From assembly GCA_048213135.1 (NCBI GenBank), contig PS015497.1:4628-29432 (forward strand): 24,805 bases of DNA. The letters are read 5' to 3'. Source of the stretch: Reclinomonas americana ATCC 50394. Lineage: Eukaryota > Jakobida > Jakobea > Jakobida. Shown here in pieces: positions 1-10,137 of the stretch. The position numbers and the translations under genes were made by a program. Each line of letters begins with the position of its first letter. The stretch's first letter is position 1. Below the pieces are notes generated by a model. The model saw only the letters and a list, made by a program, of their open reading frames with translations. It made no database searches and was not told the origin of the DNA.

Positions 1-290
1 GAGGGAGAGGGAGAGGGAGAGGGAGAGGGAGAGGGAGAGGGAGAGGGGGAGAGGGAGAGGGAGAGAGGGAAGAGGGAAAGGGAAAGGAAGAGGAGAGGGA
101 GGGAAAGGGATGAAAGAGGAAGAGGAGAGGGGGGGCACGGAGAGGGGAGAGGAGAGGGTGGGAATTGGAGAGGGAGAGAGAAAAAAGGGAGGGCATAGGA
201 GAGGGAGGCAAAGAGGCAAAATGCATGAGAATTGTGGAGGGGAAGACGAGGAGAGCAAATGATCGGCTACGCAGTTGCTGACGCTCGTGT
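1..290. repeat. GA-rich purine tract, (GGGAGA)n-like
   Basis: The first 70 bases are an almost perfect tandem array of GGGAGA hexamers. It decays into irregular G/A-rich sequence to about 290. No convincing coding sequence is seen on either strand. It is the upstream spacer of the membrane-protein gene that starts at 436, or an intron of something further left. Confidence 0.85.
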
Positions 291-435
291 CAGAGTAGGA
301 TGAGTGTGTGAGAGAGAAGACAGCAGGAGGAGATGAGAACAACAAAGTACGCAGCAGAGAGAAGCTTGTTTTTTTTTGTCATGGAAAGAAAGAGCCTATT
401 GATGTGTATCCGCTGTCCGTGCTCGGTTTTGAGGG

Positions 436-2910
436 ATGGGTTACCTGTTCGTCCTCCATGTGATGGAGATCGTATTAATGTGCATGATCGTGGCACTCGC
501 CCCGCCACTCACAGAGCCACCGCCGCCTCCGCCTCCTCCATCCGTCTCCCTTGCCCCCGGTGTGGCAACAAGTATTCCCTCCGGCACCACAACGCTGGCC
601 ACCAGTGTGGTGTATGCCAACTCGGGCAACGCGGTCAACTGGCTTTCCTCTGCCGTGATGACAACCAAAGTCAATGTGGAGCTGTGGGTGCTTGTGAATG
701 GTGCGTGTTGCTCACAAGCCGTGACATCGTGGTTCAGAACAACTGCTGACCAACTTTTGTCGCAGGTACTTTTGTAAAGGAAACCGAGTTGGCAAGTGGA
801 GTAGACAGCACATTGTCGACGGCGGAACTGGATGCGTCGCTGAAGACGGTGAAGGGTCTGGTGTCGTCGAGTGCGACGTTTAGGGTGGTGGTGACGGAGG
901 CGTCGACGAATGGCACGGTGGTGGGGTTGACGGATCCGTTTATGCTGAAATGTGAGGGTCATGGGGGGAAGGGGAAAGGCGGAAGTGGAAGGGGGGAAGA
1001 GGGATAGAAAGGAAGTGGAGAAAGAGGCAGGAACTTGTGGAGGAGAAAGTGGGGTAACAAGAGAAAAGGGAGAGAAAGTGCAGATTTATAGGGGCATTAT
1101 GATCAGGAGAGACAGAAGAGAGAGCAGAGGGTGGGGGGAGGAGGACGGAAGAGAGAGAGAGAGACAGAAAGAAAGAGAGAGAAAGGAGTTTAGTGGCAGA
1201 GGAGAGAGAGAAATGAGTTAAATGGCAATGGAGAGAGAGAAATGAGAGGACGAAGAGAGACAGAGACACACAGAGAGAGAGAGGAAGAAAGAGCGAGAAA
1301 GAAGTCTGGAGGCAGAGGGGAAAGAGGCATGAGAGAGAATTGATGAGCGACAGCAAAGAAAGAGAATCAGAGAGAGCTTAAACAGGGTCTCGAAAGCTGG
1401 ACGGCTGTGCGAGGACTAAAGGGGAGGAAAGATAAAGACAGAGAAAGATAAATGGCAGCGGATTCGTACGCAGAACAAGAAACGGAGAGTCGACTGGGGA
1501 ATGGAGTGAGATTGTGAGGAACGTGGTGGAGCGAGAGAGCACGAGAGGCACAGTTGCCGGATGGAAGAGAAAGGCATCGAGCGATTGACTGCACACTCAC
1601 TATTTCTTTCACCGAACAGATCCGAGCATTGCAAGTCGTGCATCGGCCACTCAGACGGAACCAGCGTCGGTCAGCGAGCCGCTGTTTGTCACGTGGATTT
1701 GCGACGGTCCGCCCAAGGCCACCAACTTCACCATAAGTGTGAGTCTTGCATGACCGTCTGATTGAGAAGCGACAGTCAGCACTGACACAAGATGCAGCTG
1801 CAACAACGGTCCAGCTCTGGCGGCTCGCTCGTGTCACTTGGGCGTGTGGCGACGCACGTGCTCGGCGCGTGTACTGCCGGTGCCAGCTCCACGGTCTCGA
1901 CATCGCGCGATGCGATCAGCGGCACAGCCGCCGAGCTGGCTCGTGCGTTGAACGGCACCAACACGGCTGCGCTGACGCTGGCCACGAGTGCCAGCGGGGT
2001 GAGACTGCAGAGTGGTACCGATTATGTGTTCGAGGTGACGCCGGAGGTCGACGATGTGTCGTTGTATGACATCTCGCCGACGGCGGCATTCCGAGTGTTT
2101 GGTGAGTGGCGGAAGGGGGGGCAGGGGGTGGTGGAGAAGATGATTGATGATGAGAGTGGAGGTGTCTATACAGGTGGCTGTGAGGGGAAATTAGCGATAA
2201 GGAGAGACAGTTGTTGAGAAATGTGATTGCGGATGAGAGTAGCGGCAACAGAGAGGCAGGTAATGTGAGTGAATCTGGGGCAGAGAGAGTGAGAGAGAGA
2301 ATGTGAGAGAGATGTGGTGTTTGGTGAGAGAAGGAGTGGAGGCAGAAAATGGAAGGTAATGAGCAAGTGCACCTCGCTTGTGAGGAGATCTTGTTAGTGT
2401 TGGTGAACGTGCAAGACTCTGAGTAGTGCTGCAGTTGTCTGAGTACTACTGTTATGGCATTCGAATCATGCTTGCACGTGACCTGTCATATTCATCTCTA
2501 GATCTGTTTTTGTGTGTCGGAAACTCTCACTCACCATGCGTGCTTGCGCCGCAGATCCGACCTCCGTATTCTCGACTTCCGCTTGCCCATCCTCCATCCG
2601 ATGCTGGTACTGGATTGCGTTGATGGCGGCGGGTGGCACTCTGCTGTGCATGATCACCACCTGCTGCTTTATGTTTGCCTGCTACCGCCGCCGGCAACGG
2701 CGTCGTGTCGGGGGTGCGAAACTCGGTCCGGGCGCCGGCTGGCTGCTGGATCGTGATGCGACTTTTGTGCAGTTTGTCGTGTCGCCCAGTCTGTGGTGTG
2801 CTCGACGTGCTGGTCGAAAGGCGGATACAAAGGCAATCACCACGCTGACGATGATTGATTTGCCGGGGACACGTTGCGTGCGATTTTGTGATGTGCAGCT
2901 ATCAGGAAGT
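436..2910 (+). CDS. Type I membrane protein with two Kre9/KNH-like extracellular modules
   Basis: Five exons join in frame: 436-700, 766-951, 1620-1738, 1798-2101, and 2555 onward. The introns begin GTGCGT, GTGAGG, GTGAGT and GTGAGT and end in CAG. The start at 436 gives a hydrophobic N-terminus of about 22 residues (a likely signal peptide), followed by a poly-proline stretch. Exons 1-2 read as a beta-rich module resembling the Ser/Thr-rich Kre9/KNH family, with VNVELWVLVNG, FRVVVTE and TDPF motifs. Exons 3-4 give a second such module (PLFVTWICDG, YVFEVTPEV). Exon 5 encodes one transmembrane helix (WIALMAAGGTLLCMITTCCF) followed by a basic stop-transfer segment (YRRRQRRR). This predicts an extracellular Ser/Thr-rich ectodomain and a cytoplasmic tail. 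The family assignment is by pattern only. The frame stays open to 3198, but coding character fades after about 2750 and the true 3' end is unresolved beside a gap. Introns 2 and 4 are strongly purine-rich on the coding strand. Confidence 0.6.
952..1619 (+). repeat. Purine-rich (GA) intron of the Kre9-like gene
   Basis: This 668-nt intron (GTGAGG to CAG) is dominated by GAGA and GGAA runs on the transcribed-sense strand between about 960 and 1380. The long ORFs here (arginine/glutamate-rich on one strand, serine/leucine-rich on the other) are by-products of the repeat. The intron at 2102-2554 has the same character but is milder. Confidence 0.7.
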
Positions 2911-3171
2911 GCTCCACTCACCTGCAGTATTCACAGCCATCAACGCCGCCAATGCGCCGCTACCTCGTTGCGTCTCATTGTGCATCATTGCTTTTTCTGC
3001 GTCTTTTTTTTCGTTCCTCTCTCTCTCTCTCTCTCTCTCTCTGTCTGTCTGTCTGTCTGTGTGTCTCATTCGTCCTTTCTCTTCACGTATGTCAAGATGT
3101 GCTCCACTCACATGCGACGTCCACAGCCATCAATGCCGCCACTGCGCCTCTACCTCGTTGCGTCTCATTGT
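2911..3171. repeat. Pair of about 71-bp direct repeats 190 bp apart
   Basis: The segment at 2911-2981 (starting GCTCCACTCA and ending CGTTGCGTCTCATTGT) is repeated at 3101-3171 with a constant 190-bp offset, scattered substitutions and no net indel. A (CT)n/(CTGT)n tract lies between the copies. It may be a small tandem duplication of an intronic or 3' segment of the upstream gene. No function is evident. Confidence 0.8.
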
Positions 3172-3271
3172 AAGCGCCTCTGCTTTCTGCCTCTCTGAGT
3201 GCTCCATCAAGTGAACATTACTTCGCGATGGTCTCTCTCTCTCTTTCTTTATTTTGTTTCTGTAACCTCTC

Positions 3272-3490
3272 NNNNNNNNNNNNNNNNNNNNNNNNNNNNN
3301 NNNNNNNNNNNNNNNNNNNNNNNNNNNNNNNNNNNNNNNNNNNNNNNNNNNNNNNNNNNNNNNNNNNNNNNNNNNNNNNNNNNNNNNNNNNNNNNNNNNN
3401 NNNNNNNNNNNNNNNNNNNNNNNNNNNNNNNNNNNNNNNNNNNNNNNNNNNNNNNNNNNNNNNNNNNNNNNNNNNNNNNNNNNNNNNNNN
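3272..3490. other. Assembly gap (219 N)
   Basis: Run of N flanked by CT-rich sequence. The 3' end of the membrane-protein gene and the 3' end of the minus-strand proline-rich gene may both lie here. Confidence 0.99.
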
Positions 3491-3577
3491 TTTTCTTTTC
3501 TTTCTTTCGTTCTTTTTCCTTCTCTCTCTCTCTCCATCGCTTTCTCCTTTCTCCCCTATCCCCCTCCCACACTCAAC

Positions 3578-4448
3578 TGCCGGTGGCGGCGGTGGCGGTG
3601 GCGGCGGCGGCAGCAATGACAGCGACAACATCGAGCTCAGCTCACTCATCCGCGGCAGCCGCGTCCGCGGAGGGAACAACGTCGACAGCGGACTCGTGGC
3701 AGCAGTTGGCACCGGCGACTGCAGTCGCTGCTGCAGCGACATGGACTTTGCACCCATGGCCGACGGCGACCGGATCCTCCTTGGCAACGCCAGCGACTCC
3801 ACCTATCACACGAAGAACCTCACTTAGAGATACGTATAAAAACCGGTCTCCCAAGACAGGCGGAGAGGTCTGGTGTGGCAAATCAGGTGCGCACAATCGG
3901 CTTCCTTTCCCACATTCTGGTCTCACTCTCCTTCCCCTTCGACACTGGTGCACTTACCGGCAGTGACGGCAACTGCAGCGACATGCGTTGCGGCATCTCC
4001 AACGCACCAGCAGCATCTACATCCACCTTTGCAGGTCCTCGCAACTCACGCGGCTCACTCTCGGTTGCAACTGCCGGCGGAGACCGCGACGGCGGTGGCG
4101 GCGTCAGCGTCATGTAGCTGCGATTGTGCGTGAACGCAAAGGGCAAATGCGGCACCAGCCCAGGGGTGGACAATGACATTGGCGGCCGCCCAGGAGGCGG
4201 CGGCAATCGAATGCCAGTGAGCATCGTGAACTCCGACAGCGTCGGCAGGTTTGGCAGTCGCAACACGGGATGCCGTGGAGCATCGATGTGCACGTGCACG
4301 CTGTCTGACGACACAGCGCTCGCCGACGGTGATGACGACGGTGAAGGCAGTTGGGGCGGCAAGGGTGGTGTTGGAACAGGGCTAAAGAAGTGGATGGCGG
4401 GAGACTTTGCCGGCGGCGAAGTTGGGGAAGTGGCCGACGGTGAGAGCG
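3578..4448 (-). CDS. Proline-rich protein, two internal exons (partial)
   Basis: On the minus strand, a pyrimidine tract ending TTGCTGCAG precedes an exon at 4448-3958. It ends at a consensus donor (GTAAGT). A 155-nt intron (3957-3803, ending TAG) leads to an exon at 3802-3578, which ends before GTTGAG. The two exons join in phase 0, giving about 238 residues. The protein is rich in Pro, Ser and Leu, with PPPPGRPPMSL, TLTPPPPSRSPP and a run of ten prolines near the end. MSLQ occurs in both exons. It looks like a disordered cytoplasmic region with SH3/WW/profilin-type ligands. No domain is recognised. The 5' and 3' exons are not seen, and gaps lie on both sides. The plus strand carries Gly/Asp/Ser-rich open frames opposite (3575-3827, 3966-4117, 4124-4471), but these need two frames and have no donors, so the minus strand is preferred. 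Confidence 0.5.
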
Positions 4449-4479
4449 CTGCAGCAAAGGACAAGGAGTAGCAATTGAG

Positions 4480-4716
4480 ACAATCAAGTGTAAGAAGAGA
4501 GAGAGAGAAGGAGAGAGAGAGAAAGAGAAGGAGAAAGAGAGACAGAGAGAAGAGAGAGACAGAGGACAAGACTGCGAGAAAGACAGACGGCGAGAGACTA
4601 TGGGCAAAAGAGAGAGAGAGAGAGAGAGAGAGAAACTGAGAGAGTGAGAGAGAAACAGAGAGATACATAAACGGGACCGAGACAAAGAAAGACAGAGAAA
4701 GACAAAGAGAGAGAGA
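4480..4716. repeat. (GA)n microsatellite tract
   Basis: Interrupted GAGA/AAGA repeats run up to the gap at 4717 and resume from 4956 to about 5015. On the minus strand this forms the long pyrimidine tract before the TTGCTGCAG acceptor of the proline-rich gene. Confidence 0.85.
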
Positions 4717-4955
4717 NNNNNNNNNNNNNNNNNNNNNNNNNNNNNNNNNNNNNNNNNNNNNNNNNNNNNNNNNNNNNNNNNNNNNNNNNNNNNNNNNNNN
4801 NNNNNNNNNNNNNNNNNNNNNNNNNNNNNNNNNNNNNNNNNNNNNNNNNNNNNNNNNNNNNNNNNNNNNNNNNNNNNNNNNNNNNNNNNNNNNNNNNNNN
4901 NNNNNNNNNNNNNNNNNNNNNNNNNNNNNNNNNNNNNNNNNNNNNNNNNNNNNNN
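4717..4955. other. Assembly gap (239 N)
   Basis: Run of N inside a GA microsatellite. Exons of the proline-rich gene (-) or of the gene ending at 5472 (+) may be hidden. Confidence 0.99.
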
Positions 4956-5048
4956 AAAAGAGATGGAGAGTGAGAGAGAGAGAGAAAGGGAGAGAAAGCG
5001 AGGGAAAGAGGTTGAGTTATTGTCACCCGACTAACTCCTGCTACACAG

Positions 5049-5472
5049 ATCCCGCTTCCGCTGTCTCGTGGAGGAGACACAACGAGGACGCTGGGGGCGC
5101 GGCGACCGAGTTTGTCGTTGCAAATGGCGGTGCCTTTACCGCAAGCACGGGTGCGTTAACGTGGGGGGGTTTTGTGGGCGACAATTGCTGAGTGTGCGCG
5201 GGCGCAGTTGCAGAGGTCGAGATTGGCGTCGTCGAGTGGGGTTGGGGCGGGCGATGGAGCGCGGCAAGTGGGTGGTCGGGGGGAGGTTGCGGAGTTTAGT
5301 GGGTGAGAGCTGAGAAGGCAATTGAATCTTTGTCGTGGCAGGCGAAGCGATTTTTCTGCACCTTAAGTACCGAGCTTTACAGTCCACTGAGAGACCACAC
5401 TGTGACGTGGAAGTGTTGGTGTTGTATTCTTCGACGTCGTGTCCCGGTTTGCCGCAGGACATTCACATTTAA
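5049..5472 (+). CDS. Unrecognised protein, last two exons
   Basis: An acceptor preceded by a branch-like ACTAAC 13 nt upstream (GACTAACTCCTGCTACACAG) opens an exon at 5049-5150. The next intron is 5151-5341 (GTGCGT to CAG). The final exon at 5342-5472 ends in TAA. The frame is kept and gives 78 residues, including EFVVANGGAFTASTG and EAIFLHLKYRALQSTERPH. There is no recognised domain. The entering phase (one base carried over) equals that of exon 5 of the Kre9-like gene. It could therefore be the distal cytoplasmic tail of that gene, with the proline-rich gene nested on the other strand, or a separate small gene. Confidence 0.4.
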
Positions 5473-5598
5473 CACACACGCACACACAATCACACAACAG
5501 ACACACACCCGGACGCGCACTGACATTTGAGCGTTTGATAGATCGCTGCGCTTTCTACTGCATTCACAGACGAGAAAGCCGGTGGCTGTTTAGTGGCG
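5473..5598. other. Short intergenic spacer with CA repeats
   Basis: Begins with an imperfect (CA)n tract directly after the TAA at 5472 and ends at the ATG of the beta-helix gene at 5599. At 126 nt it must hold both a 3' UTR and the promoter and 5' UTR of the next gene. No TATA element is evident. Confidence 0.55.
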
Positions 5599-7862
<2,264 letters not shown>

Positions 7863-8074
7863 AGAGCAGAGGGAGAGAAGAAGAAGAAGAAGAAGAAGAA
7901 GTTCATTCATCGTGACGCAATCCTGTCTACTGGCGGAGAAGAGAGCTCCTCAGACACCTCCCCAGGGATTGGCCTTCTCATCAAGCAGCATAGGATAAAA
8001 CTGCACATTCAAACTCTTTCCACAGTAAAAGCATCGAAAAAATCTGCATCATCCCACGTCACAGGAGGGCAAAC
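7863..8074 (+). other. Unassigned sequence after a lysine-codon run
   Basis: An (AAG)n run at about 7878-7903 is followed by about 170 nt that stay open in the beta-helix frame up to the gap. The predicted peptide has no beta-helix character. This may be a 3' intron or UTR, or a real basic C-terminal tail. A CTTTCCACAG acceptor-like site lies at about 8017-8026. Confidence 0.4.
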
Positions 8075-8227
8075 NNNNNNNNNNNNNNNNNNNNNNNNNN
8101 NNNNNNNNNNNNNNNNNNNNNNNNNNNNNNNNNNNNNNNNNNNNNNNNNNNNNNNNNNNNNNNNNNNNNNNNNNNNNNNNNNNNNNNNNNNNNNNNNNNN
8201 NNNNNNNNNNNNNNNNNNNNNNNNNNN
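8075..8227. other. Assembly gap (153 N)
   Basis: Run of N between the beta-helix gene and TXNDC9. The 3' end of the former, the N-terminal exons of the latter and most of the first copy of a duplicated exon are lost here. Confidence 0.99.
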
Positions 8228-8602
8228 CGTCGCGCACTTTTATCGGTGAGGGGAATGGAGAAGGAGAGGGAATGGGAGGGAACGGAACAGCGGGTGCTCG
8301 GGTGTCTTTTCTCATCCTTCAGCAGAATGAGGAGACTGTGAGTGAGGGTGCATGCTAGGAGTATCAGCAAGAAGGAAGGGTTGCAGTTTGTTTGGTGCGC
8401 AAGTGTAGAGTTTGAGCGGCTTTGTAGTTTCGCGGGGAGATTACCAATGAGAAGGAGTTCTTCGAGGCAGTCAAGCGTAGTGAGCGGGTCGTCGCGAACT
8501 TTTATCGGTGAGGAGAGTGGAGAAGGAGAGAACATTGAGTGCTCGGTGTCTTTTTCATCCTTCAGGGAATGAGAAGACTGTGAATGAGGGCGCATGCTAG
8601 GA
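8228..8602 (+). repeat. Partial tandem duplication covering the end of a TXNDC9 exon
   Basis: 8228-8360 and 8490-8602 are two diverged copies of the same segment. Each has the last codons of a TXNDC9 exon, the donor GTGAGG, a GA-rich stretch, GTGTCTTTT.CATCCTTCAG and CATGCTAGGA. Copy 2 is 20 nt shorter. Copy 1 encodes VAHFYR and copy 2 VANFYR before the donor. The 5' part of copy 1 is in the gap. Confidence 0.8.
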
Positions 8603-8644
8603 GGATTGCAGGCAGAGAGAGAGAAAGAGAGCAAAAGAGAGAGC

Positions 8645-8675
<31 letters not shown>

Positions 8676-9653
8676 CAGTGTGAAGGAGAGTCAGTGATCG
8701 AGTGGCGTGTATTGAGCTTCCTTTTGCCTATGTTTAGTGAGCGTGTGTTCTTTCTTTCTTCATATTTCGGGGGGAAGTGCTCTTCTATGCCGTGATGAGC
8801 AGTGAGTGGGTGCTCTTGTGCTCGAGGACTGTATAATGATGCTGTTCCTGCTAGCATACGATTTGTATACCCAGAAAGCAGAGTGAAACACCGCCTCTCC
8901 CGTCCCCTCTTTTCTTTCCCTCTCTCTTGTACGCGAAGAGACCTCGTAAAACACGACGTGCCGATTGTCGATCCCGTCCCCTCTCTTCCTTCCACTCTCT
9001 CTTGTACGTGAACAGAACTCGACTGTGCAGATCGCCTTGCTCGTCCTTTCTCCTCCTTTCCCTCCCTCTGTCTCGTATAGATACGGACCGAGTGAAACAC
9101 GGCAGCGCAGGTCGCCTCTCTTTTCCCCTTTCCGTCCCTTCTCCTCCTTTCCCTTCTCCTCCTTTCCCTTCTCCCCCTTTCCCTTCTCCTCCTCTCCCTT
9201 CTCCTCCTTTCCCTCCTCCTCCTTTCCCTACTCCTCCTTTCCTTTCCCTTCTCCTCTTTGCCCTCTTCCTCACACCGGCGAATCGATGTGCGTAGGACAT
9301 CGAACAAGTACTGCCCGGTGCTGGACGAGCACTTGAGAGTGCTGGCGGCCCGGCATCTGGAGACGCGCTTCATTCGCTTGGATGCGGAGAAGAGCCCGTT
9401 CTTGGTGGAGCGGTTGAAGGTGGGTGACAAAAGCCTGTAGAGCATTTTTCTTCGCCACGCAACAGGAATGCGTCTTGTCGCTGATCTCCCCTCTCGTCGC
9501 TGCAGATCTGGATGGTGCCGACCATGGCGGTGTGCAAGAAGGGCAAGGTGGAGGAGTACATTGTGGGCCTGGACGACATGGGTGGTGCCGACTTTGAGAC
9601 CAGTGTGCTGGAGATGCGCCTGGCCGCCTCTGGCATCATCGATTATGACGATG
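8428..9653 (+). CDS. TXNDC9: TXNDC9 / phosducin-like protein 3 (thioredoxin-fold), partial
   Basis: Three exons join in frame: 8428-8507, 9296-9419 and 9506-9653. They read RGEITNEKEFFEAVKR, SERVVANFYR, a Cys-containing NKYCPVLDEHL, ARHLETRFIRLDAEKSPFL, WMVPTMAVCKKGKVEEYIVG and SVLEMRLAASGIIDYDD. This is the thioredoxin-like domain of TXNDC9 (yeast Plp1), collinear with the family from the KEFF motif to the end of the fold. Family members are cytosolic co-factors of the CCT/TRiC chaperonin in tubulin and actin folding. They keep one Cys at the position seen here and lack a CXXC redox pair. Exon 8428 follows a TAG acceptor. The N-terminal coiled coil (normally about 70-80 residues) is missing, probably in or before the gap. 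The last exon ends in donor-like GTTTGT, and its leftover phase fits the first GCN1 exon at 10138. No normal TXNDC9 acidic tail or stop was found. Confidence 0.85.
8870..9265. repeat. Degenerate minisatellites inside TXNDC9 intron 1
   Basis: Three to four diverged units of about 70-75 bp start near 8880, 8946, 9018 and 9089. They share GTGAAACAC.G, a CCTCTC/TTTCCCTC run and TTGTACG.GAA.AGA. From about 9137 a roughly 15-bp unit, TTCTCCTCCTTTCCC, is repeated about eight times with substitutions up to the acceptor region. All of this lies in the intron 8508-9295. Confidence 0.75.
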
Positions 9654-9879
9654 GTTTGTGGGTGGGGCGTGCAGAGAGAGGGAGAACAGGGGAAAGGGGC
9701 TTGGTTTCAGGACGAAAAGCTACAGATGATTGTGCTATGAATCTGTGTGTCCTTCTCTTGCTACCCTCTTTCTCCTTCCACATCTTGCTCTTCTCTCTTG
9801 CCCTACGTTGTTCTCATTCTCTCTTTCTCTATTGCCTTCAATCCTTTTGTCTTGTCTTCTTTTCACTTTCTCTCTCCTT

Positions 9880-10085
9880 CCCCCAGTTCCTTCCCCCTTC
9901 CCCTCTCTCCTTCCCCCCTCTCCTTCCCCCTTTGCTTCCCCCTTTCCTTTCCCCTTTCCTTTCCCCTTTCCTTCCCCCTTTCCTTCCCCTTTCCTTCCCC
10001 CTTTCCTTCCCCCTTTCCTTCCCCCTTTCCTTCCCCCTTCCTTCCCCCTTCCCTTCCCCCTTCCGTTTCTCCTTCCCCCTTTCCC
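9880..10085. repeat. CCCCTTTCCTT pyrimidine minisatellite
   Basis: About 200 nt of a tandem unit of roughly 11 bp (CCCCTTTCCTT), with variation. It lies in the 484-nt interval between the last TXNDC9 exon and the first recognised GCN1 exon. This is exactly the sort of sequence where assemblers collapse or misjoin. Confidence 0.9.
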
Positions 10086-10137
10086 TCGGCCGTGTTCCCT
10101 CCCACACACCACCGAATCTCACCAACTCGCAACGCAG

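Noticed and set aside
2440-2480. tRNA T-loop-like ATTCGAATC
   Set aside because: It lacks the GG of the T-arm and no cloverleaf can be drawn around it.
3575-4471. Gly/Asp/Ser-rich plus-strand frames
   Set aside because: They need two different frames, have stops between them and lack usable donors, while the minus strand has a clean exon-intron-exon structure.
8851-9300. Arg/Gly/Glu-rich minus-strand frame
   Set aside because: Encoded entirely by intronic minisatellites with no splice or codon signal.
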